In this document: positions 45,641-56,175 of the stretch, piece by piece
How the letters are laid out: every line of letters starts with the position of its first letter
How positions within the stretch are numbered: position 1 is the first letter of the stretch
Assembly (NCBI GenBank): GCA_009602725.1
Contig: WELB01000063.1
Coordinates: 72,453 to 136,452 of the forward strand
Direction: 5' to 3'
Source: Spirogloea muscicola
Taxonomy: Eukaryota > Streptophyta > Zygnematophyceae > Spirogloeales > Spirogloeaceae
DNA length: 64,000 nucleotides
Made by a program: the position numbers and the translations under genes
Notes under the pieces: generated by a model
The model's input: only the letters and a program-made list of their open reading frames with translations
What the model was told of the DNA's origin: nothing
Databases searched by the model: none

Positions 45641-47250
45641 TTCGGACCCTGTCGTGACTTCTCGGGCTGGCTGTTCTCGCCACCTTTGGAACAGCCACAT
45701 TCTCACAAACGCAAGGCGGTGATGGGCTTGCCTCTCGGAAGCAGAAGGACGAGAGAGCGTGTCCAGCCCGAAAAGGATTGGACAAGGCCAGCCCAAAGTC
45801 GGGCTCTTCCATTCACGACAATGGCCGAGTGCAATGCAAGCACACTGACAAGGCCCTGGGATCGGCGGGATGGGCGGAATGGGTAACAACCCGTGAGGAG
45901 TACGCACTTGCAATAGGGGCGCGGTCTGTGAAAAGCCAGCCCCAGAAGATTGGACAAGGTCGGTGGAAGAAGTCGATGACAAACGGAAGGGAGGGGCCGC
46001 GAGCGGTGAGCACGGACTGGAAGGGAAAGCCAAGCGGAGCCGGCACGCATGCTGCAGAAGCGAAGGCGCCACCGCCCCCGGTCGCGAAAATCCGGCCCTC
46101 GGCTCCGCCCCCGCGCGCCGGCCAGCCGTTGGCCGCCTCCGCGACGACCGCGACGCAAGGGCGGTGACCGTGACCTGCTCCCCCCCTGTCGCTCCGCCAC
46201 AGCCCGAGCACCTGGCCCCAGGTCCGCCATGGCGCCCTGATGCCGACTCTCCGCCAAGGCTGCTTGCCGACCTGGAAGTTAGTCCTTTCCCCTGGCCCCT
46301 TCTCGTACTCTGTTCATTCTCGTTTGGGCTGGCTAATTGCAGCCCCTATCCTCAATGGGCGAGCGAGCCCTTCTCTCCCTTGAACCAAGGACCGACACCG
46401 TCCAAAGGGCCGAATGGCGCTAAAGCTGTGCAAGTGACTACAGCGCAACAGCGAGTGGGACCTTAGTAGTTCCAAGTCAGCGGCCGCAAGTCGGAGTAAA
46501 TGTAGCTGGGAAAAGCCTCCCCAGGAGGAACGATGGCTGTAGAAATTGGGAAAGGCGCGCGGTGCACATGAAATCATGGTAGGCCAAAGCAAGCTGTGCA
46601 AAAGAAGAACGGCCTAGCCCGGAGAAGAGTGAACCCCTTGGAGGTCCCTGCTCCCCTCTCACTTCTTGGGCCATTCGCAGCTTTCTCAGCTCTCCGTGTC
46701 TTGTCCGACCGACCTCCCACCTCCACAACCTCACTGGCAATGGCTCTCACGAAAGTGGCTCAATGAGGAGCCCGATACCTCTTGTTCTTATTGACTGCTC
46801 CGTCCAACCTCACACACGCTCAGTAATGCACGCGTGCCTGCAGGGCATCTACTTAGTCATCCAGTCTAGCCTTCGCCTTACATCATGTACTATGATAGCT
46901 ACATTGTGATCCACGTCTTCGTTACGCGCTCGCACCTGCCATTCAAATGCAAGCCACATTGTGACCTTTGTTACTGCCAGATGTCCTTCGGGATCTAGTC
47001 AGCAAGTGGTCATCATGACTTTCAGCTAAAATGATCTCCCTGCTACATCCCTTCAGTAATCCATTCAATAAGAAAGAGACCCTTCCAGTAGAGGGCGATG
47101 GCTGTGACTCCGAGCCCAGAAAAAGAATGTACAAAACTTCGAAGCGGCCAGATTAGCGCCAAAGCATTACAGCGACTCAAGTGGCCACTGGGTGCTCAAT
47201 ATTTCCTAGTGCAGCCGCAGGTCAGAGAAACTAGTCTCCGTGTAGCAGGT
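45641..47250 (-). mobile_element. Array of LINE 3' tails
   Basis: Minus-strand blocks include gaccttgtccaatcttctggggctggc (about 45960-45935) and a second hairpin block near 45800. A protein end S-D-L-R-P-L-T lies near 46495-46470. A terminal block with gcgcgcggtgcacatgaaat lies at 46556, and a further degraded end near 47215-47170. A GC-rich piece at 45980-46280 may be element body. Several insertions appear nested. Confidence 0.6.
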
Positions 47251-47822
47251 CCACAGCTGCTTGTTGTCGTGTAGGCAACATGGGCTTTTGTTTCTTCGGT
47301 ATTGCTCAAGTGGTGGTTTATGGTGCTGACTGTTTCACAGGGTTCCTAATACTCGATCAGAGTACAATCGTCTGCCACTGATGTGTTTGTCGTCAGCAAT
47401 ATGAAATGACCTGCAACATCATTATGGGCTGGAAGCCAACCCACAACCCGTATGAACCACCACTGGTGTTCCCCTCAGTCCCCCCCCGGCTGGGCTGACC
47501 CCATGTGCCCCATGCTTTGCCATCTCACCAAGGCCCTGGGTATGTGATGAGCTGCAGTGAGGACCCACTGGCTCAGACAGCTGATGTTGCTGCTGAGATA
47601 CTTGCGCGCCAGTCATGAGCCCTGCAGCTGCTTCATGCCATCTTTGCCATCCCCAAATATCTCAAGGACTTTCTGCCACGGCAAGCAGAATACAGCTGTC
47701 TGTAATTGCAGGTCGTCCTCATGTACATGGCCAGCTACAGGCACACTCAAGAGGTCACAAATAGTGTCTGTATTATACATAGTGTCTGTACCAATACCAA
47801 GGAGGCTTCATAGCCTCCCATG
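47251..47822. other. Intergenic region beyond the tetraspanin 3' end
   Basis: No coding signal. AGTGTCTGTA occurs twice near 47763-47790. A C-run with ggctgggctgac at 47481-47500 may be another tail remnant. Confidence 0.35.
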
Positions 47823-50640
47823 CTAATTGTACTTCCAGCCATTTTGCTCAAGACGCTGGAACTCCGAAAGGTCGTTGATGTTGGAGTTTCTTCGGGCACA
47901 GCAGGCCAACATGTACAACAATATCTGCCACCAGCAATGCACACATTATGAGGTCGTTGCCAGCCTACAGGATTATCTGAAATACCACACCAGTGTCACT
48001 CATAAGAAGGCAAGATGTTGAGTTGAGGATCTGCCACTCTGCTCTGACATTCATTGCCCGCAATGCCCTGCCGCATACACTTACTAGCACTACTAAGATA
48101 CACAGGTTGACAATTGCCACAATCCGCCATTCCTTGTTCAAGTAATTTGCTACTCCAGCCCTGACTCATACAAGGACAAGCCAACACATTCATAGGAAAA
48201 TGTCAAACAGGCTTCTTTGCTTACATCGTCCCGTCATTAGTTGTATCTGCCAAAAGTCACATTGTCACAACCACAGCAACCAACCCAACTCCAACATGTG
48301 AACAACTTTCAAGATGGCATGCCACTAGAGGAGACATGTTTGACAGTACAAGAATGCTGCAGATATCGTACTTGCAAGAATCACAGTTGAAGCACTCAAG
48401 TGTGGCATTGTTGGAGTAGCGAGTGCAGTCCAAGTTAGTGCTTGTTGTTGTCGTGATTATGTAGTACGTTGCATTCACGGCGGTAAAACCACACCTGTCA
48501 TGGTTGGCAGCCTGTGATGAGATGGATTTGACCATGAGCCTGCCTCATTGTAGAACTGCAAGCAGCTACTTGCACTCCTTGAAGAGCTCTTTACAGTGGA
48601 AGAGAGGAGATGATAAGAATGCTAAGCACTCATAATGTGCCACTGCTAGTGTAGCGCATGCCTAGGAGTTTTGAGAGAGCGCACTCTGCAGGGGGTCGGC
48701 AGCAACCAACTTCCGTTGGACTCAGCTTTGCAGCCTCAAACTGTGCCAATGTCTGTCATGGATAGACAGCAGCAGCAATGGCATGTCAGTGCCCAGGCCC
48801 AACTTGTTAAGGAAGTGACAAGTATCTGTAAGGACATTAGGTCCACAGAGGCGCAAGAGTAGGAAGGACTCTGGGGTGCCAGGAGGACAATAAGGTCAAG
48901 TTTCTCTATACCAAGTACCTCAAAGCCTTGTGCTCCTACAAGTAGTCAATTACATGCAAGTTGATGCACACCAACGGCGTGCATCAACTTCTTATGACCT
49001 ACAGGATAGTCTTCTGCCAAATGATCACAATAACCGGAGTCAATCATGCAGCTCCGAATGTGCCTCCAGTTGCTTGTATCATTGATCTGCAGAAAAGAGA
49101 ACTAGAGATGCTGAAGTGGCTGATTTTCATGCTCTATGCAGCCTGCTTCTGGTGCCTGTGGTGCAATCTATAAAAGAAGGCAGCTACTTGAAGCCGCATT
49201 TATCCATTCTTGAGGGCCAGGGCCATCCCTGCTGAGCAGTGGTCACAGGTGCAATGCAGCTGACCCGCTTCTGAAGCCACGTGGAATAGTCTCCCAAGTG
49301 GTACTCTTTTGTCCTGCACACCAAAATGTCTTTTTTGGTCACAACAGAAGGGCTCAGGTACAAAGGCATTGCATCTGTGCTTGAAGTCCAGCTTGTTTTC
49401 ACAATTGCAGCTGGCATCAACATGTATGGGGTGAATGCTTCTTAAGTAGCCAACGGTAGAGCTTGCTGTGACCATGTTCTTTACTTTAAAAGAATGTGGT
49501 CTCGCCCCGCCAGGCTTTGCTCCAAAGATATCCTTACAAGCTTGCTACTGAAGATGAGGGAGCAGGAGGAACAAGCATACCCTTGGCCACTGACAGTCTT
49601 GCCTGCTGACCGATTTGTGACGATAAAGCTGGAATCATAAGTTGCAGAGGGATTGTTTGAGAGACCGAAGGTGAGGTACCCCTCTTAGGACAGTGGCAAT
49701 TCCTGCAGAACCATCTGCAAAAGTGCAACTAATCTGACAAGCCAAAGTTACATGGCCTTGGTTTTGTTGGGTGATATTCAAGTCTTTAGGACAGCTTGCT
49801 GGTCTTACGCGAAAATTGTGAAGCCGAGTAGAGCCAAGATCAGCACGAACATCACGATCAAGTACTGCAGAAAGAAAGACGATTCTGACGTTCACAGAGG
49901 TTTACATTGCAAACACATCTGGTGCTCACGGCCAGTCAGGGTGCACTTCCGTGCAGCTGGAAGAGCGGCAAAGAGCTTTTGCAACACACTGCTTGGTCGA
50001 GTTAGTACTCAGAGGCGGTTTGCATTGTTCATTCAGGTAGCGAGACAATCGGACGCGACTGAAAGGTCAAGGCCGTAGCGACGAGGTGATGTAAGGAGCG
50101 TTACCATCCAGAGAAGGACGGTCCAGTTGTTGCGGGCGCCCACGTAACCAACCAGAGAGCTGTCGAGCAAGCAGAGTGCATCGTAGTCGGGATGCAAGGT
50201 CAAGGCGAACCACCATGAGCTCCAAAAGCACGTCCGCCACTCGGATCAGCGGATTGGGCCCCGCGGAGGCCTCTGCTCTCCCAGGTGGCACAGACAGCCG
50301 TGCAGCGAGACCCTTCACGGGTCACAGATGGGGAGAGCCAGAGCAGGGGCTGACATGACGAAGATGAAGACGCCGATGACGATGACGGGCGTCTGCAGGA
50401 AGGCCTCGCAGTCGCTGGCCTGCCGGGTGTACAGCCAGATGCCCAGCCCGATGATGGGCAGCGACAGGATCTGCGCATGGCCAGCGGGCGAGGCCGGGCC
50501 CGTCAGTGGCGGAGCACCGGGCCGGCGTCACCCATCCGGATCTCGGCCGCGCTCCGGCGAGGCCGGCCGGGAGCGGCGCGGACCATGGTGAGGAAGTTCA
50601 TCCACTGGACCAGGAGGTTGCTGCACCCGTAGTCCGCCAT
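47823..50640 (-). CDS. Plant-type tetraspanin
   Basis: Four-pass membrane organiser protein. The minus strand gives, in order, MADYGCSNLLVQWMNFLTM (exon 1, 50640-50584) and ILSLPIIGLGIWLYTRQASD (TM1 and first loop), then TPVIVIGVFIFVM (TM2). SLVGYVGARNNWTVLLWM and YLIVMFVLILALLGFTIFA (49872-49815) give TM3. The large loop has YHLGDYSTWLQKRVS, CGFTAVNATYY and the plant signature NATLECFNCDSCK (48510-48361). TM4 follows (LNKEWRIVAIVNLCILVVL), then LACCARRNSNIND and WKYN-stop at 47823. The last Cys-rich CDSCK pattern and the loop order match plant TET proteins more than animal ones. Exons between 49.2 and 48.5 kb carrying the CC motif of the loop were not resolved. A 20-bp palindrome lies about 90 bp upstream of the start. 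Confidence 0.87.
48958..48990. repeat. Perfect 12-bp hairpin within the tetraspanin gene
   Basis: AAGTTGATGCAC (48958-48969) and GTGCATCAACTT (48979-48990) are exact reverse complements with a 9-nt loop, in a part of the gene with no assigned exon. Confidence 0.9.
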
Positions 50641-50730
50641 GGCGCCCGCGGCGGCGGCGGCGGCGGCGGCGGCCTAGGTTGGACAGGGCTCTGTTGTGAG
50701 CGCTTGCTCCGTTAGGTGCCCGCGTCTCGC

Positions 50731-50750
50731 GCCCGACGCCGGCGTCGGGC
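50731..50750. repeat. 20-bp perfect palindrome upstream of the tetraspanin start
   Basis: GCCCGACGCCGGCGTCGGGC is exactly self-complementary and rich in CpG. It could bind a dimeric regulator or simply reflect GC-rich promoter DNA. Confidence 0.85.
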
Positions 50751-50869
50751 CGGACCGACGCACGTGGCGCAGTTGGGGAGCGCGTATCCCCGGGAGGATA
50801 CTTTCCCGCAGGAGCGCCTTCTGCTCGCCACGTGGGGTTGGCACCTGAGCCCGGGCCCGCCTTACCGGC

Positions 50870-51210
50870 CTCTGCCCTCGTCTGGCTGGGCGCCCCACCG
50901 ACACCGCTTACACCCATGTTACCGGCGACTCGGGTCCACTCCTTCGACTTGTCTGGAGCTAGCCTTCATCTTCGCTCACATCCTCGCCCCTTCTGAAGAT
51001 ACTTCGCCTCTCGGGAACTGGCCTTCCACGGTCATTGCCCCGTTTCGGCTCTGACAACTTATCTGTAGGCAACCTAGATCTATAGCATGTCTGCCAGCTA
51101 CCAATCACTTAGCACAATGCCTATAGAAGGACGCAAGAGTTGTACTATGATCAGCAATCGTTTTAGGCATGGCCCTTCACAGCCCCCGCCCTCTTTGGGG
51201 GCTGCTACTA
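50870..51210 (+). mobile_element. LINE tail fragments
   Basis: The stretch cgccccttctgaagatactt...ggaactggccttccacggtcattgcccc and ggcatggcccttcacagcccccgccc (51165-51190) resemble the degraded hairpin blocks at 10975, 11310 and 36540. Recognition is approximate. Confidence 0.4.
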
Positions 51211-52072
51211 CTTTTATAAGCACCCCGTCATTTGCCCTCCCCCATCTCTGCTGGTCTCACAGGCATGTGGGCTCCAGCACTACATCATTGCGAGCCTGGC
51301 GGAAGCTCCACGGCATTGTCGCGTCATTGCTGGCAGCTTCCACCCCTCGCTCCTGGCAGGTAAGGAGCTCAGGGAATTTTGGACAAGTGTGGGCGAGGCA
51401 GCCAAGATGGGGCCTCGCAGAACAAGTTCGTCGTCCTATGGTGAGACCGAGTGACCTCGAGCAGCAAAGGTCTTTCTGCATGAGCGCTTTCTAAGCTTGG
51501 TCGACTAAGTGTAGGCACTCCCCCACAGCACTTCACAGCCAATTGATATTCTCAGCAAGCTCTTTCTCTGTATTGTCACTAGAGCCCACCAAAGCCTTCA
51601 CCAAGACCTTTCCAACTGCTAGGCCTGCTCATTCTCGCTGCTCTTGCTGTCAGAAGGACATGTTCGTGCTTGCAGGCTGTCAGACACAATATTGGCCCGA
51701 TAACTTATTGTACAACCCCACTTGACATACGTCCAGAGTTTCTCAGAGAGCATCAAGCTGCTCAAGTGCAAATTTCGCCTGGCTGAGGCCTGTTATTTTC
51801 TTGGCATTCCAAGGACGACTGATGCAGGCAACTCCAAGGTTGTAAATCACCCCCAGATACAGACATAACAGGCGAACTCAAGGTTGCAACAGGGAGGCCA
51901 GCATGACTTTGTGGCATACCCAGACTGGCCTACATGATATAGATTCACGAGGCCATGTGACTTCAATGTGTACAATGTGTACAACACGTACAAGTAGCCA
52001 GCCAGCAGCAGCAATGCCTGCTATGGAAGGGAAGCAAGTAAGATTCATGCACATCTTCAATCTGCAGCGCAG
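51211..52072. other. Unassigned region between LINE fragments and sideroflexin
   Basis: Plus-strand open stretches near 51255-51480 and 51725-51850 (SESIKLLKCKFRLAEACYFL) look mildly coding but have no family match, start or splice partners. GTGTACAA is repeated at 51967-51985. Confidence 0.3.
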
Positions 52073-54020
52073 TCAAATTCCCTTGTTGTAGTAAAGGTAT
52101 TCCAGCTTTTGTCCGTGGCTGTTCAGTTTGTTGTGAAATTCCTCCTCTAAGTGCTCGCTTTTGATGGTGGCCTGCTGCTTGAAGATGCCAAAGCAAACTG
52201 GCACAGACACCTGCAACAACTTGCAATGTCAGGGCTGGCTGCGACAAGTTGCTTCTTGCCGCCAGTGTACCCATCACCCAGTCAAGAGCTGACAAATCTA
52301 ACAAAGAAGCAAGACACACCTGAATGGAGAGGCCAATCATGGCCATGAGCGCAGACGTCCTCAGCCAAGGCCTCTGAACAAACAATGGGATTGCTTCTAG
52401 CCTGCCTCCACTCAGTTCCAACAATCAGCTACAAGGCGGGACACAATCCAAAGATTTTGCGAGAAGGTATTACATCTAAAGCTCTGAGGAACAGCAGCGT
52501 CAGGTAGCCAACTTCTCACTTCCACAAAATCAAAGTTTTCCAGGAAGACGAGGAAAGATGGACAACAAGCAAAGGCAAAAGACACGTCAACAATCAGCTT
52601 CAGAAAGAGGTCGATTGACCCCTTGACCTGGTACATACAAGTCAACTTGAAAGAGGCCATCAAACCTGTGCATAATAAGAGGCGGGATGACGAGGATTGG
52701 TGCAGCTGCAGCAATTCTGCCGCCAATGCAGGCGCCGACAGCAGAAGCTCCGGCGACCTTGCTTCTTCCCACTTCATTTCCGTGCCTGTCGTAGACCTTA
52801 ATTCCTTCCAGGAATTCAACCCTTCTTGTTATTCCCAAGTTCAAGACGTCAGCTGCTGCAACAGCACAGAAGGGGATCATCCTCCTTGCCAAGGGTGCCC
52901 TGGACAGAACAAACAGTAAATGTCATGCTGGAGAATTGTGCGTGGATTGTTGCACAGACTTTGGCACCATGCTGGGTCCTGCAATGCCAGATGAGAAATG
53001 CTGTCAACACAGGTGCAGTCTCTGTGACAAATACTTGATGTATACCATCTCGTTGATGGAGGTAAACGGTCAAGCAGCGAATTAAGTCCAAGTGCAGCCC
53101 CAACCGAGCTCCCTGTGGCTCCGATATAGGCTTCCACGATCTTGCTCGTAGCTTCCTGATTGCTAGCATTTCTGTTTGCATAGTAGTGAAGGGAATTGTA
53201 GGTCTGTGACATCACACAGTAAAACTTCAGGGATTGGCCTCGATGACTGGGATGAGTAGGCCAAACCTGCGAATACATGCTGCGGAGCTTACATCCTATA
53301 TATATCTGTTCTATAGAGCAAGACAAACAGAGAGGCATCTGAAGCATGCAAAGCTTTGTCAAGAGGTAGGCTGCGCATATGCACTTAGTATTAGTGTCAA
53401 GTGATGTGCCATGGGGGCGGCATTACAGAACCTGGTTGAGCCACTGTGCAGCTACATTCTGCCAGGTACCTCGAGCGGACAGCATCAGCGTGTCCAGCAC
53501 TAGGTTGCACGGGACTATGAATGAGAGCCGCAGTGGCAGCAGAATCTTATGCCCAGTATCTGCTGCACAGGAGCGTCCTGGTCAGCTTGCTACTCATAAC
53601 CCGCCCCAAGTGAAACTTCTGAGGTGCTTATCACTGTAAAGTGGCGTCCTTTGATGTGTCTGTCTTGATTGTCTTGCTGAGGAGTGACCAAACTACTGCC
53701 GACAAGCACTCGACGTGCACATGGAATCTGCTGACAAGCTGCAAAGGTTGCAGGAATCGGGTGATGAAGCAAGTCAAGAAGCCACTTTTGTAGTGGCAGG
53801 TTCTGATACATTGAAGCGCTGGGTGGCAGTCTGGCACCTGGATGGATGACGGCGTCCTTGATCCTGCGGGCCCTGGCCACCTGCTCGTCTGGGAAGCGCT
53901 GCTCCCCTGCCTCGTGCTTCCGCAGCAGCTCCAGCGCGTCCTGCAGCTGGCTGTCGGAGATGAAGGCCGTGCGGATGTCCATCATGCTGGCGATGCGCTG
54001 CATCCGCGCCAGGTACGTCC
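52073..54020 (-). CDS. Sideroflexin (mitochondrial serine/amino acid carrier)
   Basis: Inner mitochondrial membrane carrier; animal SFXN1/3 import serine. The first assigned exon (54020-53838) reads TYLARMQRIASMMDIRTAF...LQDALELLRKHEAGE and RARRIKDAVIHP. Later exons give QSYNSLHYYANRNASNQEAT and GATGSSVGAALGLNSLL (53220-53050), then VCAAADVLNLGITRRVEFLE-type sequence with VYDRHGNEVGRSKVAG (52870-52730) and RIAAAAPILVIPPLIMH. These are followed by RPWLRTSALMAMIGLSIQ (52375-52320) and the last exon with VSVPVCFGIFKQQATIKSEH ending LYYNKGI-stop (52073), the family's hallmark end. The N-terminal exon (normally F-D-x-S before TYL) lies upstream of 54020, probably before 54270, and was not resolved. 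That stretch has a basic, Ser/Leu-rich frame that could be a leader. Confidence 0.87.
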
Positions 54021-54564
54021 CTGCGGGCCTCGCAGCAGCTCAGCAGCAGCTCGCACTTTGATCCGCCGAATGACTCCATGATCCTTGTCATCGAGTCATC
54101 CAGAGGCATCTGCGAACGCCTGGTATGTGACAGCCGTCTCGTGGGAAGAGTCCGTGGCAGCAGCGGACAGGCTTTAAGAAGGTACAGGCGCGCAGCACCT
54201 AAACTGGATGCAGTGATCCTTGACGGGATCGCAAGGAGAGCAGCCGGCAGGCGCACCTTCGTCCATGGCTGCCCGCGCACTGTCACTCAGCAGGCACGGC
54301 GGCGCGGCGACGCTCGGCCGGGCGCAGTGCACATCGCGGGCCAGGCGCGCCAGCCCAAGTAATCGGCGCCGGTCTGCGGCACTGCGCCCGCTGCCTCGGC
54401 GCTGGCCAGCCTGCCCCGCCTTCACACGACCGCACGCCCCGCGGCCGGCGGCGCCGAATGCAGCGCCGCAATCCGCGGCGGAGATCTCGGCGCAGCCCCC
54501 GCGGCTCGACNCGATGCGGGCGGGGGTCGTGCTCTGCAGCTGATGGTGGCTTGGCGCGGCTGGG
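54021..54564. other. GC-rich 5' region of sideroflexin
   Basis: It probably contains the missing first exon. One undetermined base at 54512. All six frames are open over long stretches because of composition. Confidence 0.4.
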
Positions 54565-55190
54565 AAGCGGTATGATGCAAGCGCGGCCAGATTAACTGGT
54601 GGCTGGGAGAGGCCAGCCCAAAAGAATGGACAAGGTTTGAGCGCTCGACGAGATGAGAGCTCTTCCCGCAATGATGCAGGTGATGTACGTCTGTCGATGT
54701 GCTTGCCTTCGTATTTTGCCACTCAGGCCCTCCATCACTCAATACACACTTGAATTGAAATGGAGCAATGCCGTTGACAGGCCAGCCCAAAAGAATGTAC
54801 AAGATGAGTAATTCTTGAGAATGTACGAGGTCCGACAAGCGCAAGTCACACATCCACGCTAATTGGTTCCCACTACGAGTGGGTGCTTGTCAGAGCCGCA
54901 AGTCAGAATAGCTTACAGCCGGCAATGTGACACCCCGACTAAACCCAAAAGCAGAAGCCATGGTGCAACGTAGACAACGAAGACAAAGGCACCCTCTGTG
55001 GAAGGGCACTCTCACATGGAGCATACACACCCAAAGAGAGAAGGTATACAATGCGCATGTAAGCGGAGTGGAAGGGCGGCCAAGCCGAGGAGTACATTTT
55101 CTAGGCCATGTATAAGGCTAAAAGTAGGGCTATACAAAGTGAAGCCCTAGGCTAAGAGGGACTGAGGTAACAGGGCAAAGGCCCAGCTTC
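54565..55190 (-). mobile_element. LINE 3' tails
   Basis: Reading on the minus strand: GTTACCTCAGTCCCTCTTAG with CCTAGGGCTTCACTTTGTAT (55172-55130), a terminal block (gcgcattgtataccttctctc, about 55055-55035), a degraded protein end near 54905-54880 and the hairpin block TCTTTTGGGCTGGCC (54800-54770). A second hairpin block with ctggccgcgcttgc is at 54630-54572. A plus-oriented stretch at 54674-54755 matches the 13010-13080 tail, so pieces in both directions are nested. Confidence 0.65.
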
Positions 55191-56175
55191 ACTACGAAGA
55201 GAGATTGACTGTACTTGGGCTGGAAGCGTGATTAAGCCTGACACCTCGGATGCTGGGCCAGTCTGTCCTCCCAATCTGCTCTTTGCAGCACAAGACTCTA
55301 AGCGTGATGTCAACCGCTTGTACCAACGAGGGTGCTGGTCCACGTGCCAGCCTGCTGCGCTGCAAGCACCTGCCAATGCTACTCTCTGGAAACAGCACCA
55401 GGGGGGGAAGAAGCACACCATACGTGAGTAGCCAGTCCCCAGAAAAGAAGCAGGAAAGAAAAAAAAAACCAGGAAGGAGCAAGACAACTTGTGCTGGCAA
55501 GGAAGAGGCCAGGGTAGCCTGTTTACCCCGAAATCAAGGGGCTCAGGTACCCCTTGGCACGAGCATATGACTCAATATGCAACCTACTGACCTTGTGCTC
55601 GTGATGGCCAACAGCAGCACTAAGGTGGCGTCCAAAATTTTCTGCTACTTTTGCAGATTATTCTGCTTAGATTTGTGGCTGGGCATGCGATGCTGCTGTG
55701 GACAAACCTAATCTAAACATCCTTAGGGATAGACATCGATCCATCTTTCTACATATTACCACCGTGCTGAGCTCCACAAAGTATCACAAATATCACATGC
55801 ACCTCAAAGAGAGCAGATACACCCTACAGGTCTCTCAAGTTCGTCACTCCTGACAGGTGCTCAGTATTGATGTTATCTCTGTCAAGTGCCTGTGCGTCCG
55901 AGCTTATTGCCACCCAAGTATTATACAACAATTTGATGCTTCTGCATCAGTTAGCATGTCATAATCTAGGAATGATAGAGCTCTGTTGTTTGTGCAGCAT
56001 GGCTGAAGCCCACTCACTTAGTGCTTCCACCGCTTGCGCATCCTGCAATAGCATTGCAAAGAAGGCCTTCACTATTAGTCAAAGGCACTGGACATTCGTC
56101 TGCATTGCCTACAAGAACAAGGTGCTAACTGGTACCTAAGTGAGACATGATTGCACCAATTTGGAACGGTCTTAC
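55191..56175. other. Intergenic region beyond the QSOX 3' end
   Basis: No gene recognised. A short A-run (55461-55468) and an unremarkable AT-richer stretch. Confidence 0.4.

Noticed and set aside
44559-45812. Long minus-strand open frame, 417 codons
   Set aside because: Pro/Arg/Ala-rich throughout. It lies over the GC-rich BTB promoter and LINE DNA, and does not encode the conserved BTB-like part.
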